Assembly: GCF_003568845.1 (NCBI RefSeq)
Contig: NZ_CP030127.1
Span: 124,001 to 188,000, forward strand
From: Indioceanicola profundi
Lineage (GTDB): Bacteria; Pseudomonadota; Alphaproteobacteria; Azospirillales; Azospirillaceae
Length of the DNA: 64,000 bases
Reading direction: 5' to 3'
Shown here: positions 1 to 10,049 of the stretch, one piece after another
Position numbering within the stretch: the stretch's first letter is position 1
Layout: each line of letters opens with the position of its first letter
Notes under the pieces: model-generated
The model's database searches: none
What the model was told of the DNA's origin: nothing
The model's input: only the letters and a program-made list of their open reading frames with translations
Position numbers and translations under genes: made by a program

Positions 1-1
1 C

Positions 2-1618
2 CGGTTCAAGACCAAGGACGCCGACGACCTGCTGGAGGCCGGTCGGCGGGTGGGCGCCCTGGCCAAGGCCGGCTGGTTCAGCAATGACGGCCACAAGCTG
101 AGCGGCACGCTCTTTGGCCGGCTGATCGGTGATTTCGGCGTTGTCGGCTCCTTCGTACATGTGGACCGCGACGACATGGAGGACGGCGCCAGGGACACGC
201 TGCGCGGCACGGCTGCGGAGCAGCAACTGGCCTTCGTCAAGCTGGGCGGCCGGATCGCCGAAGACCACCGCCTGTCGCTCAGCTATGAGCACCGCGACGA
301 GGAGGCTGCCTTCGGGCAGCGGCCCAACTGGCCCGTGCTGGAGGGCGAGCGGTTGTTCCCGGCCGAGGCGCAGCGCCGGACCGCCGTCCTGAACTATGCC
401 GCCGACCTTGGCTTGGCGGAGGTCGAGGCGACCGGTTACTGGACCGAGTCCGAATTTACCCAGGACCGCTTTGACCGTTGGGGCCTGTACGGGGCGGAGA
501 TCCGCAGCCAGGGCTTCGACCTGCGCGGCCGGACCCGACTGGCGGAGCATGCGGTGGTGGCCGGGGTGGAATACCGGGACGACCGCGTCGCCAGCGGCTA
601 TCGCGGTGACCCGGCCGTGTGGGGCGATTGGGCATGGGACCCGGAAGTCGGGCGCTTCGTCGAAACAGGGGAAGTCCTCGGCCTCTATGCCCAGGACCAT
701 TGGCAGGTCATGGAGCCGCTGCTGCTCAGCTTCGGCATCCGCTACGATGCCTACGACCTGTCCCAGGTCACCTATGGCGGCCAGACGGACAGCGACGGCC
801 TCAGCCTGAATGCAGGCTTCACCTACGACCTGCCGGCCGGCTTCGCCCTCAATGCCGGCTATGCGGAGGCCTTCCGCGGCAAGGAGGTCGGGGACGCCTT
901 CACCCTGGAGAAGCGGCCGGGCCGGATCAGCATCGCCCCGGGCCTGGAGCCGGAGCAGGTGGACAATTACGAGATCGGCCTGACCTATGGACGCAACGGA
1001 TTCAGCGCCTCCGCCGTCTACTATAATACCCGCATCAGCGACGTGATCCTGGACCAGTTGGGCAATGGTGCTCCGCCGCAGGACGCCGTCTATTACGAGA
1101 ATGTCGGCACCTACAGGACGGACGGGGTGGAGCTGCGCGCCGGCTATGTGGCGGGGCCGTTCTCGGTGGATGCTTATTTCAACCACTATGTCTCCAAGCT
1201 GAACGGCAACCGGGTGGAAGGGTACGAGCACATTGCGCTCGGCAATTCTGTTGGCGACAACTGGAACGTCACCGTCGGCTACAGCCCGCTTGTGGATCTG
1301 GAGCTGGAAGCGTCCGTCACGCGCTTTCACGACCTGAACGATATCGAGGTGCTGCAGCGTTCGGCGGAGATCGGCTGGATCGATGGGACGCGGCGCGTGG
1401 ACAAGCCGGGCTACACGGTCCTGGACCTGTTCGCCCGCTGGCAGCCGCTGGGCAACGACCGGCTGACGCTGCTTGCCGCTGTCTACAACCTGCTGGACAA
1501 GCGTTACCGTGCCCATTCCAGCGTGGCCGACTACAACGCCATTCCCGGCTGGGAGGGCATCGCGGGCGTTTACGAGCCTGGGCGCGACATCCGTCTGACC
1601 GCCGCGGTGCGGTTCTGA
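2..1618 (+). CDS. TonB-dependent outer-membrane receptor, C-terminal part
   Basis: Open reading frame already open at the window edge; about 538 residues are visible and the N-terminal signal, TonB box and plug domain lie outside. The visible part is beta-barrel: alternating aromatic strands, the segment GYAEAFRGKEVGDAF typical of TonB receptors, an EPEQVDNYEIGL strand, a YNLLDKRYRAH motif near the end and a terminal phenylalanine (AAVRF) as needed for Bam-dependent insertion. Receptors of this type import siderophores, heme or other metal chelates using TonB energy. The PepSY membrane protein begins two bases after the stop, a common arrangement for iron-chelate uptake and reduction. The substrate cannot be told from the visible part. 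Confidence 0.88.
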   Translation, partial: RFKTKDADDLLEAGRRVGALAKAGWFSNDGHKLSGTLFGRLIGDFGVVGSFVHVDRDDMEDGARDTLRGTAAEQQLAFVKLGGRIAEDHRLSLSYEHRDEEAAFGQRPNWPVLEGERLFPAEAQRRTAVLNYAADLGLAEVEATGYWTESEFTQDRFDRWGLYGAEIRSQGFDLRGRTRLAEHAVVAGVEYRDDRVASGYRGDPAVWGDWAWDPEVGRFVETGEVLGLYAQDHWQVMEPLLLSFGIRYDAYDLSQVTYGGQTDSDGLSLNAGFTYDLPAGFALNAGYAEAFRGKEVGDAFTLEKRPGRISIAPGLEPEQVDNYEIGLTYGRNGFSASAVYYNTRISDVILDQLGNGAPPQDAVYYENVGTYRTDGVELRAGYVAGPFSVDAYFNHYVSKLNGNRVEGYEHIALGNSVGDNWNVTVGYSPLVDLELEASVTRFHDLNDIEVLQRSAEIGWIDGTRRVDKPGYTVLDLFARWQPLGNDRLTLLAAVYNLLDKRYRAHSSVADYNAIPGWEGIAGVYEPGRDIRLTAAVRF

Positions 1619-1620
1619 CC

Positions 1621-2763
1621 GTGCCGCCCGTGGACAGGCAGGGGCGGCGACCGGCCGACCGGCGTTGGCGCGCCACGTTGCGGGCGCTCCATCGCTGGTT
1701 CGGCTTGGCGTCTGCGCTATGGCTGACGCTTCTGGCGCTGACCGGGTCCGCCATCGTTTTCTATGACGAGTTGGACCGATGGCTGAACCCCGATCTGCAC
1801 ATGGTCCCGGCGGCTCCGGCCGGGGCCGCCCCGGTCGCGTCGGTGCTGCACCGGGCTGCCCATGACGTTCCGGGCTTCATGCCACGCTTCATCGACCTGC
1901 CCGACAGGTCGGGGGAAACGATCCGTATGGCCGGCTCCCTCCAGTTGCCCGAGGGTGACACGGGGCCGGCGGAGGTCTTCGCCGATCCGCGGGACGGTTC
2001 CGTTCTGGGCTGGCGGCTCACGGAAACGATCTCGCTGGACCGGCGGCATCTCATGAACTTCCTCTACGGCCTGCACATGGACCTGATACTGGGGCCCGCC
2101 ATGGCCTGGTTCCTGGGGCTGGTGGCCCTGCTTTGGGTTCTGGACCACGGGGTGGCCGCGGTCCTGGCTTTCCCCGCCCTAGCCAAATGGGCGGCCTCCT
2201 TCCGGGTCGGCGGGCGCTTTCCCGGCCTGCGCTGGATGTTCGACCTGCACCGGGCGGCCGGCCTTTGGCTGTTTCCGGTTACCTTAGTCCTCGCCGTCAC
2301 CAGCCTGACACTGACCTGGCACGAGGAAACCCGCGCCGCCGTTCGCCTGATCGCGCCGGTATCGGAGCGTCTACATGAGGACTTTCCCGACAGGCCGGTG
2401 GAGACTCCCGCCCTCGACATCGACGCGGCGCTGACCGTCGCCGCGGTCCGGACAGGTGCTGCCGCGGACAGCGTGCTGCTGCTCCCCCGCAAGGGCGCCT
2501 ACGGCGTTCGCAGCTTTGATGCGCGGGACATGGACGGGTACGGGCGTCTTTGGACCTATGTGTCCATGGAAGGCGGGCAGGTGCTGGGACAGCGCCATGA
2601 TCTTGGGGAGGGGGCGGGGGATATGTTCTTTGCCTGGCAGTACCCGCTGCACTCCGGCAAGGGGCTCGGTCTGGCCGGGCGGCTGCTCGTGCTGGCCGGC
2701 GGCCTGTCGACGGCGATGCTCTGCCTGACCGGCCTGTGGCTCTGGTGGAAGCGGCGGCGCTGA
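1621..2763 (+). CDS. PepSY-associated TM helix protein
   Basis: 380 residues from a GTG start two bases after the receptor stop, so probably translationally coupled. The N-terminus (LRALHRWFGLASALWL) is the hallmark of PepSY-associated transmembrane proteins. Four hydrophobic segments are seen near residues 27-49, 156-185, 216-237 and 346-377, with a large periplasmic PepSY-like loop between the first and second. Family members often sit beside TonB receptors, and some act as inner-membrane reductases of ferric siderophores. That role is inferred here from context. The C-terminus ends in a short basic tail. Confidence 0.85.
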   Translation: MPPVDRQGRRPADRRWRATLRALHRWFGLASALWLTLLALTGSAIVFYDELDRWLNPDLHMVPAAPAGAAPVASVLHRAAHDVPGFMPRFIDLPDRSGETIRMAGSLQLPEGDTGPAEVFADPRDGSVLGWRLTETISLDRRHLMNFLYGLHMDLILGPAMAWFLGLVALLWVLDHGVAAVLAFPALAKWAASFRVGGRFPGLRWMFDLHRAAGLWLFPVTLVLAVTSLTLTWHEETRAAVRLIAPVSERLHEDFPDRPVETPALDIDAALTVAAVRTGAAADSVLLLPRKGAYGVRSFDARDMDGYGRLWTYVSMEGGQVLGQRHDLGEGAGDMFFAWQYPLHSGKGLGLAGRLLVLAGGLSTAMLCLTGLWLWWKRRR

Positions 2764-2784
2764 CTACATCGATCACTGCAGATC

Positions 2785-2835
2785 GGGAAGAACCCGTGGA
2801 AGGGACGGCAGTTCATGTCGGAACCGGATCGCTGA
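2785..2835 (+). pseudogene. Relic of IS6-family transposase N-terminus
   Basis: In one frame the 98-bp gap between the PepSY gene and dnaE2 encodes GKNPWKGRQFMSEPDR followed by a stop. This resembles the first residues of IS6-family transposases (typically K-x-P-F-K-G-R-Q-F-x-x-E/D-V-I-L). A second, better preserved relic lies at 25203-25260. The match is short, so this is a suggestion of an old insertion scar rather than a proven element. Confidence 0.35.
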
Positions 2836-2861
2836 TGATGGTTTGGTTCGGAACCAGTGGA

Positions 2862-5800
2862 CTATTTGAAATCCCGCGTCTGCGGATTGATGCCAGCCCT
2901 TAGCCGCAGGTCGCGGATATAGATGTTGCGGGCAGGGGCGGCGGAGGACGGCTGATCGCGGTCGCCCACCGATTTCAGTAAGGCGGAATGGTCCATCAGC
3001 CGGTCGGCGATCAGGTGGATCACCTCCCCTTCCTTCTGCACCCGGCCGCGCACGCCCATCATGGTGGCGTTGAAGACCACCCGCCGCTCCCGTTCGAACA
3101 GGGCGGGCCAGACGATGATGTTGGCGATCCCTGTCTCATCCTCAATCGTCACGAACAGCACACCGCTGGCGCTGCCCGGCCGCTGGCGCACCAGCACGAT
3201 GCCGGTGATGGTGGTCCAGCGCCCATCGGGCAGGATGTCCAGGTCGGCGCAAGGGCGCATACCCTGGGCCGCAAGGTCCCCCCGCAGGAAGCTGACCGGA
3301 TGGCGGCGCAGGCTCAAGCCCGTCATCTGGTAATCCTCCACCACCTCGCCACCCTCCGCCATCGGGCGCAGGGTGACGGCGGGCTCCAGGCCCATGGCGG
3401 TGTCGGCGGCTTGCGCCGCGGCGAACAGCGGCAGGGCGTCGTCGCGTAAGGCCCGGATCGCCCAGGTGGCATCGCGGCGGGACAGGCCCAGCGTGCCGAA
3501 AGCATCCGCATCGGCCAGCAGCATCAGCGTCCCCACCCCGGCGCCGGAGCGCTGGCGCACATCCGCCGGACCGGTATAGGGCCGGTCCGCCCGTGCGCCC
3601 ACGATGCGCGCCGCCTCCGCGTTGGCCAAGCCCTTGATCATGCGCAGTCCCAGCCGCACGGCGAAGCGGCCGGGGGCCGCCGGCTCCAGCGTGCAATCCC
3701 AGCGCGATGCGTTGACGCAGACCGGCCGCACCTCCACCCCATGGGCGCGGGCGTCGCGCACGATCTGGGCCGGGGCGTAGAAGCCCATGGGCTGGGAGTT
3801 CAGCAGGGCGGCACAGAACACGTCCGGGTGATGGCACTTCACCCAGGAGCTGGCATAGGCGATCAGGGCGAAGCTGGCAGCATGGCTTTCGGGGAAGCCG
3901 TAGCTGCCGAACCCTTCCAACTGGCGGAAGGTCTGGCTGGCGAAGTCGGGGCTGTAGCCGCGGGCCACCATGCCGGCCACCAGCTTGTCGCGGAAGGCGC
4001 TGACCCCGCCGGTGAATTTGAAGGTGGCCATGGCGCGGCGGAGCTGGTCCGCCTCCCCCGGCGTGAAGCCGGCGCATTCGATGGCGACCCGCATCGCCTG
4101 TTCCTGGAACAGCGGTACGCCCAGTGTCTTGCCCAGCACCCGCTCCAGCTCCGGCTTGGGATAGGTGACCTTTTCCCGCCCTTCCCGCCGGCGCAAGTAC
4201 GGGTGGACCATGTCGCCCTGGATGGGGCCGGGGCGTACGATGGCGACCTGGATCACCAGATCGTAGAAGGTGCGGGGCTTCAGCCGGGGCAGCATGCTCA
4301 TCTGCGCCCGGCTTTCGATCTGGAAGGTGCCCAGCGTGTCGGCCCGCCGGATCATGGCATAGGTGGCCGGGTCTTCCGCCGGGATGGTGGCGAGGTCGAA
4401 AGGCAGGCCCTTATAGTCCGCCAGCATCTCCAGCGCCCGGCGCATGCAGCCCAGCATGCCCAGCCCCAGCACATCCACCTTCATGAATTTCAGGACGTCG
4501 ATATCGTCCTTGTCCCATTCGATGACCTGCCGGTCCTCCATCGCCGCCGGCTCGATCGGCACCAGCTCATCCAGCCTGTGCTGCGTCAGGACGAAGCCGC
4601 CGGGATGCTGGCTGAGATGGCGGGGCGTGCCGATCAGCTGGCGGGCAAGCTCCAGTGTCAGGCGCAGACGGCGATCCTCCAGGTTCAGGTTCAGCTCCTG
4701 GACGTGGCGGTCCTCCACCCCCTCCGCTGACCATGCCCAGACCTGGCCAGCCAAGGCGCCAGTCACATCCTCGCTCAGCCCCAGCGCCTTGCCCACGTCG
4801 CGGACGGCCCCGCGGGCGCGGTAGCGGCTGACCACGGCAGTCAGGGCGGCGCGGTGGCGGCCGTACGTCTCGTAGATCCACTGGATCACGATCTCCCGCC
4901 GGTCATGTTCGAAATCGATGTCGATGTCGGGCGGCTCCCGCCGCTCCTGGCTGACGAAGCGCTCGAACAGCAGGTCGTGGCGCTCCGGATCGATGGAGGT
5001 GACGCCCAATACATAGCAGACGGCGGAGTTGGCGGCCGACCCGCGGCCCTGGCACAGGATGCCCTGACCGCGGGCGAAGGCCACGATGCTGTGGACGGTC
5101 AGGAAATAGGGTGCGTACTCCAGCTCCCCGATCAGGCGCAGCTCATGGCGCAGCGCCGCCTCCACCTTGGGCGGGATGCCGGCAGGATAGCGGCGCTGGG
5201 CTCCCTCCCAGGTCAGCCGCTCCAGCGACTGCTGGGCGGTCAGGCCGGGGGTGCAGATTTCCGACGGGTACTGGTAGCGCAGTTCGTTCAGGGAGAAACG
5301 GCAGCGGTCCGCGATTTCCAGGCTGCGCGCGACGGCCTCGCCATGGCGGTGGAACAGGCGCGCCATCTCCTCCGGCGGCTTCAGATAGCGATCGGCGAAC
5401 CGCTCCCGCCGGAAGCCGGCCTCGTCGATGGTGCAGCCCTCGCGGATGCAGGTCACCACGTCCTGCAGGATGCGCCGCTCGGGTGAGTGGTACAGCACGT
5501 CGTTGGTGGCGACGGTGGGCACGCGCTGCCCGGCCGCGATTTCCGCCAGCCGATGCAGGCGCAGAGCGTCACCCGGGCGGCGGCGCAGGGTCAGCGCCAG
5601 ATAGGTGCGGCCGGGAAAGATGCGGGACAGCCGTTGCAGCTGCTCCGTACTACGCCCATCCGCCCGCTCGGGCACCAGGATGACCAGCAGCCCCTCCGAC
5701 CATTCCTCCAGATCGGCCCAGTCCAGGGTGCAGGCGCCCTTGCCGGCGCGGCCCTTGCCCACGCTCAACATCCGGCACAGCCCGCCATAGCCGGCACGGT

Positions 5801-6041
5801 CCATGGGATAGACCAGCAGGGCGGTGCCATCGGTGAGGTCCAGTCGGCAGCCGATGACTAGCCGCACGCCCGTGGTCTTCGCCGCCTCATGCGCGCGGAC
5901 GATGCCGGCCAGGCTGTTGCGGTCGGCGATGCCCAGGGCGGGCAGCCCCAGGGCGGCGGCCGTCACGAACAGCTCCTCCGCCGAGGAGGCGCCGCGCAGG
6001 AAGCTGAAATGGGTGGTGACCTGCAGCTCCGCGTAGCTCAT
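2862..6041 (-). CDS. dnaE2: Error-prone DNA polymerase DnaE2
   Basis: 1059 residues from the ATG at 6041 ([19 protein letters not shown]). A longer upstream reading only overlaps imuB. Order: PHP domain at the N-terminus (residues about 5-200), polymerase III alpha palm with the acidic motif PDIDIDF at about 371-377, helix-hairpin-helix region, and an OB fold near 940-1020 ([14 protein letters not shown]). It is a C-family polymerase for translesion synthesis. In the ImuA-ImuB-DnaE2 mutasome it works with ImuB, which docks to the beta clamp, and causes damage-induced mutagenesis. The start codon overlaps the imuB stop (ATGA), indicating coupling. Regulation is expected through the LexA box upstream of imuA. 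Length and C-terminus ([17 protein letters not shown]) fit the family. Confidence 0.97.
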   Translation of the reverse strand: MSYAELQVTTHFSFLRGASSAEELFVTAAALGLPALGIADRNSLAGIVRAHEAAKTTGVRLVIGCRLDLTDGTALLVYPMDRAGYGGLCRMLSVGKGRAGKGACTLDWADLEEWSEGLLVILVPERADGRSTEQLQRLSRIFPGRTYLALTLRRRPGDALRLHRLAEIAAGQRVPTVATNDVLYHSPERRILQDVVTCIREGCTIDEAGFRRERFADRYLKPPEEMARLFHRHGEAVARSLEIADRCRFSLNELRYQYPSEICTPGLTAQQSLERLTWEGAQRRYPAGIPPKVEAALRHELRLIGELEYAPYFLTVHSIVAFARGQGILCQGRGSAANSAVCYVLGVTSIDPERHDLLFERFVSQERREPPDIDIDFEHDRREIVIQWIYETYGRHRAALTAVVSRYRARGAVRDVGKALGLSEDVTGALAGQVWAWSAEGVEDRHVQELNLNLEDRRLRLTLELARQLIGTPRHLSQHPGGFVLTQHRLDELVPIEPAAMEDRQVIEWDKDDIDVLKFMKVDVLGLGMLGCMRRALEMLADYKGLPFDLATIPAEDPATYAMIRRADTLGTFQIESRAQMSMLPRLKPRTFYDLVIQVAIVRPGPIQGDMVHPYLRRREGREKVTYPKPELERVLGKTLGVPLFQEQAMRVAIECAGFTPGEADQLRRAMATFKFTGGVSAFRDKLVAGMVARGYSPDFASQTFRQLEGFGSYGFPESHAASFALIAYASSWVKCHHPDVFCAALLNSQPMGFYAPAQIVRDARAHGVEVRPVCVNASRWDCTLEPAAPGRFAVRLGLRMIKGLANAEAARIVGARADRPYTGPADVRQRSGAGVGTLMLLADADAFGTLGLSRRDATWAIRALRDDALPLFAAAQAADTAMGLEPAVTLRPMAEGGEVVEDYQMTGLSLRRHPVSFLRGDLAAQGMRPCADLDILPDGRWTTITGIVLVRQRPGSASGVLFVTIEDETGIANIIVWPALFERERRVVFNATMMGVRGRVQKEGEVIHLIADRLMDHSALLKSVGDRDQPSSAAPARNIYIRDLRLRAGINPQTRDFK

Positions 6042-7561
6042 GCGAAGAATCCGTGCAGGAACCACCGCATCGAGCCGGTCGCGCAATCGCTGCCATCGCC
6101 GGAGCGATAGAGCCAGAATCGCTCCCCCGTCTCCGCCTCCACGGCGAAATAGTCGCGCACGGCCTGCAGCTCCGCATCCTGGCGCCACCATTCGCCATAG
6201 ATGCGCTCCGGCCCGTCGGCGCGGTGCACGCGGCGGCGCACTCCGCGCCAGGTGAAGGCGACAGGCGGATGGTCGGGCAGCAGCGCCACCGTCTCCACCG
6301 GCTCCGGCCGGGGCAGAAGGCGGGCTGGCCGCGGCCATTCGGCCGGCCAGGAGGGGACGGTGGGCAGGGCCAGCGGCGGGACCCGGCGGGTGGACCGTTC
6401 CGGCACGTCGCTGTCCACCGGCGTGGTGCGATACAGGCGGCGCAGGCCGATGCGGCTGGCCAGCGTTTCCACCAGCGGGGCCAGATTGACGTCCGGCACC
6501 TCTCCCGACAGGCCGCTGCCGATCTGGACAGCCCCCATGGGCTCCACCAGCGGGGCGGACAGGGTCATCGCCTCCACTCCCCATCCCGGCTCCACCCGGT
6601 CCAGCCGGTCGCCCAGAAGGCGGCACAGGCGGGCGGGGGCGCGGACGGGTTCGGCCGTGCCTGCCCGCATCGCCTGCAAGGTGCCGTCCACCCGGTGGAA
6701 CAGCAGGTCCAGCGTGCGCACACCGGTGCCGTCCGCCACCAGCCGGGCGCACAGCCGCTCCACCAGCCGGGCAATTGCGATGGACAGCGCCGGGGCCGTG
6801 GACAGCGGCTCCACGAAGCTTTCCCGGACCTGTAACAGCTCGGGCGGAGAGATGGGGGCCAGCGGCTCCGCAGCGCGGCCGAAGGCTTGGTCCAGGCGGC
6901 GTCCCGGCTCCGACCCGAAGCGCAGGGCCAAGGGTGCGCGCGGGGCGGCTTCCAGATCGCCGATCGTGTCGAAGCCCATCCGCTTCAGCCCGGCCACAAG
7001 CGCATCAGCCAGCCGCAGCGCCGACAGGGGCAGGGGGGCAAGAGCGAGGGCAACATCGCCCGGCGGCACCACCAGTGTGCGGCGGCAACCATGACGGGCC
7101 AGCGCATGGGCGGCGCCCGGTGTCTCCGCCACAGCGGCCGTGGCTTCCATTCCTGCTACCGCCAGCCGGTCCATCAGATTCTGCAACAGCCGCTCCTCGC
7201 CACCGACCAGATGGGCGGCGCCGGTAATATCCAGCCACAATCCGTCGGGCGGGCAGGGGGCAACCAGCGGGCTGTAGCACATGGCCCAGAAGGCCAGCCG
7301 CTCCAGCGCTCTTGCATCCGCCTCGGGATCGGCCTCCATCACCAGCAGGTTCGGCACCATGGCCTGGGCGCGCGCCAATGGCTGGCCGGGGCAAAGCCCC
7401 TGCATCGCCGCCGGCCGGTCCACCGCAGTCAGAACCTGCCGGTTCGCCTGCCGGGCCGACAGGACCAGCGGCTTATCCCGTGGTGGCGCGCCGACTCCCA
7501 AGGCCCGCCGCAGCCTGTCCGTCGGCCATGTCGGCAAGTTCACCGAGACGACCCTGCGCAT
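6038..7561 (-). CDS. imuB: ImuB, Y-family polymerase-like mutasome protein
   Basis: 507 residues, with the start chosen at [19 protein letters not shown], the usual ImuB beginning. It is related to Y-family polymerases but generally lacks the catalytic acidic residues and serves as the hub linking ImuA, DnaE2 and the beta clamp. Visible marks are the N-terminal palm-like segment, [17 protein letters not shown] near residue 105, the helix-hairpin-helix-like stretch [20 protein letters not shown], and a C-terminal region ending [10 protein letters not shown]. It lies between imuA, whose 3' end it overlaps by 89 bp, and dnaE2 (ATGA overlap). All three genes should be on one SOS-induced mRNA. Confidence 0.94.
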   Translation of the reverse strand: MRRVVSVNLPTWPTDRLRRALGVGAPPRDKPLVLSARQANRQVLTAVDRPAAMQGLCPGQPLARAQAMVPNLLVMEADPEADARALERLAFWAMCYSPLVAPCPPDGLWLDITGAAHLVGGEERLLQNLMDRLAVAGMEATAAVAETPGAAHALARHGCRRTLVVPPGDVALALAPLPLSALRLADALVAGLKRMGFDTIGDLEAAPRAPLALRFGSEPGRRLDQAFGRAAEPLAPISPPELLQVRESFVEPLSTAPALSIAIARLVERLCARLVADGTGVRTLDLLFHRVDGTLQAMRAGTAEPVRAPARLCRLLGDRLDRVEPGWGVEAMTLSAPLVEPMGAVQIGSGLSGEVPDVNLAPLVETLASRIGLRRLYRTTPVDSDVPERSTRRVPPLALPTVPSWPAEWPRPARLLPRPEPVETVALLPDHPPVAFTWRGVRRRVHRADGPERIYGEWWRQDAELQAVRDYFAVEAETGERFWLYRSGDGSDCATGSMRWFLHGFFA

Positions 7562-8240
7562 CGCAGGCCTCCACTTCCCAAGAGTTGGAATCGGCGCCGC
7601 GGCAGCGGACCAGCTCCACCCGCCAGCGCGCACGTCCGATCGTGCTCAGCAGGGCAAGGAACGGGGCTGGCGTAGAAGGCAGGGCGGTGACCTGCCAGCG
7701 GGTTGTGGAGGATGTCGGCTGCCCGAACTCCGTGGCAGCCGCCTGGGGCGTTCTCCAACGGCGCAGGGCAATGGCCGTGACGCCCGACTTCCTGGCCGCG
7801 ACTTGAAGTCGTCGCGACGCCACCATGGGCAGCCGCTCCAGCTCCGCCACCACGGCGGCCAGACCGGAATGGCGCAATCCCTCCTCCGCCAGGATCAGGG
7901 TGGTCTTGTCGTCTCCGGCCTCCGCATACAGAAGCCGGTCGGGAGTCAGCCCTGCCTGGGCCAAACCGGGGGCGAACAGGTCGGGGGCTGAAACGCACCA
8001 CAGCACCGGCCCGTCCATACGGGCCAGGATGCCGGCGGTGAACAGCGTCGCCGCAGCGCCATGAGCAGTGCCCAGGTCGCCGCCGCCCGCCACCTCATGC
8101 AAAGCCCCCAGCGCGAGCCCACCCCCAGGCAGATGCGCATCCAACGCTTCTACCCCGAAAGGCAGACAGGATCGTTGCCCAAGCTGGGGGCATTCGATCC
8201 GCTGCATCTGCTGGCGCAATTGGGCTAGGGAGACGGTCAT
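7473..8240 (-). CDS. imuA: ImuA, RecA-like mutasome protein
   Basis: 255 residues from the ATG at 8240 (MTVSLAQLRQQMQ). A longer reading from 8288 would run through the promoter and LexA box and is rejected. It has the degenerate RecA/SulA-like core of ImuA: FGVEALDAHLPGGGLALGALHEVAG near residues 30-55 and a Walker-B-like strand (GPVLWCVSAPDLF). It is the first gene of the imuA-imuB-dnaE2 cassette, which mediates SOS mutagenesis. No strong Shine-Dalgarno is seen before the start. The 3' end runs 89 bp into imuB in another frame, an unusually long overlap for this cassette. Confidence 0.9.
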   Translation of the reverse strand: MTVSLAQLRQQMQRIECPQLGQRSCLPFGVEALDAHLPGGGLALGALHEVAGGGDLGTAHGAAATLFTAGILARMDGPVLWCVSAPDLFAPGLAQAGLTPDRLLYAEAGDDKTTLILAEEGLRHSGLAAVVAELERLPMVASRRLQVAARKSGVTAIALRRWRTPQAAATEFGQPTSSTTRWQVTALPSTPAPFLALLSTIGRARWRVELVRCRGADSNSWEVEACDAQGRLGELADMADGQAAAGLGSRRATTG

Positions 8241-8269
8241 ATGGAAAAATCGAATGGAGGCAAGGACGA

Positions 8270-8299
8270 GAACATAACAGGAACACATGAACGTGACAA
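8270..8299 (-). promoter_or_regulatory. SOS promoter of imuA with LexA box
   Basis: On the minus strand a -35 hexamer TTGTCA (8294-8299) and a -10 hexamer TATGTT (8271-8276) are separated by 17 bases. Overlapping the spacer and -10 is GTTCCTGTTATGTTC (8270-8284). This is a perfect GTTC-N7-GTTC, the direct-repeat LexA operator of alphaproteobacteria. The box ends 29 bases before the imuA ATG. LexA bound here would block RNA polymerase until DNA damage triggers its cleavage. Confidence 0.85.
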
Positions 8300-8705
8300 C
8301 GATCCCGCACCGGCTTGCAAAATTTGCATCGGGTGGTTCCGGAGGGCATTGTCACAGAGGCGCCGCCGCCTCGACGAGATGGATAATGTTGCGCCAGCGC
8401 GACCACGGTGATTTGGCGTGCTGGTTGCTATCGCAGCCCAGACCCTTCAGACTCCGGCCCTGACCAACATCGCCCGGCATGTCGAGCGCCTGTACCTCGG
8501 GGCAGTGTGGCCGGCCAGGGTTGTTGAGGGCTGCTGAAGAAGCCAGCCTATGGCGTCAGCACAGGCGGCGAGTCACCTTGAATATTTCCACATCCTTTAG
8601 GTTAACCACGTTCTGGTTACGGCAGATTGGCTCCCCTCCGCCGGTTCCGAGAAAATAGAGGCAGCTTTTCTGGAAAAGCCGATCTGTCGAAGCTCTGACG
8701 AATAA
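8300..8705. other. Intergenic region with no convincing gene
   Basis: About 400 bp between the imuA promoter and the 3' end of the Spo0M-like gene. A 16-base inverted repeat (GCTTTTC-TG-GAAAAGC, 8664-8679) lies 27 bp past the Spo0M-like stop and may end that transcript, but the U-tract is weak. The middle (8440-8560) has short open frames without recognisable motifs and may be gene debris. Confidence 0.4.
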
Positions 8706-9485
8706 TCATCGCTCGTCGATCAGAAGGGGGGTCAGCAGATGGACGATGGCACGCTGGCCGGGTCCTTGCAACTTGCCCGGCAGCGGAATTCGCTGCCAGT
8801 CGTCACCCGTGCCGGTGCCTTGCACCATGGTGTCCGAAATGTTCTTGGCAGCCCGGTCGAGCTGCATCAGCAACGCGAAACCTCCATCGCCGTCCGGCTG
8901 AAAGACAAGCTCAACCTCCGGATGAGGCAGGCTGTCGGTCCCATGCGCCGGCCGGAACTCAAACTCCTGAACGAAGCCATGCGGCCCGCCCCAGTGCGGC
9001 CGGTATTCGGCGTCGGATTTCACCAGCTCATAGCCGATCTCACGCATGGCGTTCAGCGTATCGATCTGAACCGGCGCCGGATTGATGACTAGCGGGTCCT
9101 CATCCGCGGCATCCACGGCCAGGGGAAGATCCAGGAGGGTGTGCAGCCAGACCGGAGCGCACTTTCGACCCAGAGCCACCGGCGTATGCAGCGGCAGGTC
9201 GATCGCGAAGGGCAGGTCCCGCTGTTCGCCAGCGCGGAGCGCGATACGGTCCGCGAGCCTGTAATTCGCAATGCAGCGGTTTTCCCGCACCCTGGTATCG
9301 CTGCCCTCGATCTTGACCTCGGTGACAAGCTCCGCCGCGATTCCCGTCACCTCCTGGTCCACGGCTCCGGCCTGAATGATCATTCTGCCGCACAATGTGC
9401 CGCCAAGATCCGTAGCTTCATTATCCAGCAGAGTTTGGATTGTGGTTCCGCCGTAGCCGATATGGGCGAGCATCTTGCTGATCAT
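8706..9485 (-). CDS. Spo0M-like (sporulation-control) protein
   Basis: 259 residues. The N-terminus (MISKMLAHIGYGGTTIQTLL), an arrestin-like beta-sandwich pattern with GRMIIQAGAVDQEVTGIAAEL near residue 35, and a hydrophobic strand FAIDLPLHTPV near 95 match the Spo0M family. The family was named in Bacillus but is widespread in non-sporulating bacteria. Spo0M proteins have an arrestin-like fold and are linked to stress, envelope or cytoskeletal functions; the biochemical role is unknown. The gene follows a small membrane-protein gene (9700-9990) on the same strand. A decayed piece of a second spo0M-like gene lies just upstream of that one. Confidence 0.8.
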   Translation of the reverse strand: MISKMLAHIGYGGTTIQTLLDNEATDLGGTLCGRMIIQAGAVDQEVTGIAAELVTEVKIEGSDTRVRENRCIANYRLADRIALRAGEQRDLPFAIDLPLHTPVALGRKCAPVWLHTLLDLPLAVDAADEDPLVINPAPVQIDTLNAMREIGYELVKSDAEYRPHWGGPHGFVQEFEFRPAHGTDSLPHPEVELVFQPDGDGGFALLMQLDRAAKNISDTMVQGTGTGDDWQRIPLPGKLQGPGQRAIVHLLTPLLIDER

Positions 9486-9699
9486 GCGGATCGCATCCCC
9501 GTTCTACTATGCAAAGGCTTGGTCTTGCATCGATAACAGATCGATATGATCAACCATTCCGCTCCGCTTGGCAGTACGACATCGGAGCCGTTGCCGCCTT
9601 CAGTCGGCGGATGAGGCGCCCCAGGTTCAGGGATCAGCGGACTGCCCTTGCCCTGGACCCGGCACGGCGTTGCGCGGCGGGAAGGGCGTGATCAGTTCA

Positions 9700-9990
9700 T
9701 CACTCGCCGCTGGAACTCGGCTGATCCGTGGAACTGGCAGCCGGATGCTCGGGCCCAAATGCAGGCGTGAACAAGGTCACAAGCGCGAAGCCCCCGGCCC
9801 CGACTGCGCCTATCAGGATCGCCCATCGCAGAATACCAGCCAGCCGGCGGACAGCCTGCTCCACCGCAAACCAGGTCAGCATGCCGAGCACGAAGGCGAC
9901 GCGCCCATCCATGTCGGCCGCCTTGTCACTCATACTGCTGATGAAGTCGATTGCCCCGCCAACAAAGCTCTGGAAATCCACGCCGTCCAT
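9700..9990 (-). CDS. Small membrane protein, unknown function
   Basis: 96 residues from the ATG at 9990, preceded by CGGAG seven bases upstream, which decides the start over a longer reading that runs into the spo0M relic. The N-terminal half is amphipathic (MDGVDFQSFVGGAIDFISS). Hydrophobic segments follow near residues 30-43 and 55-74 (LRWAILIGAVGAGGFALVTLF), and the tail is Ser/Pro-rich. It lies upstream of and in the same direction as the Spo0M-like gene, with a 214-bp gap, so co-expression is possible but not shown. The family is not recognised. Confidence 0.6.
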   Translation of the reverse strand: MDGVDFQSFVGGAIDFISSMSDKAADMDGRVAFVLGMLTWFAVEQAVRRLAGILRWAILIGAVGAGGFALVTLFTPAFGPEHPAASSTDQPSSSGE

Positions 9991-10049
9991 AATTACTCCG
10001 ATCGCACATTGACGTACCGTGTCAGTGCAGAACGGCGAACGGGCCGAAG

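Noticed and set aside
3741-4730. Long plus-strand open frame (329 codons) opposite dnaE2
   Set aside because: High-GC coding strands give long open frames on the opposite strand; dnaE2 is clear and this frame has no motifs or ribosome site.
2862-6752. dnaE2 starting at 6752
   Set aside because: The extra 237 codons only overlap imuB antiphase; the conserved DnaE2 start [12 protein letters not shown] is at 6041 with an ATGA junction.
8706-9485. Evidence for sporulation or a Gram-positive origin
   Set aside because: Spo0M-like genes are widespread in non-sporulating bacteria and the neighbours are alphaproteobacterial.
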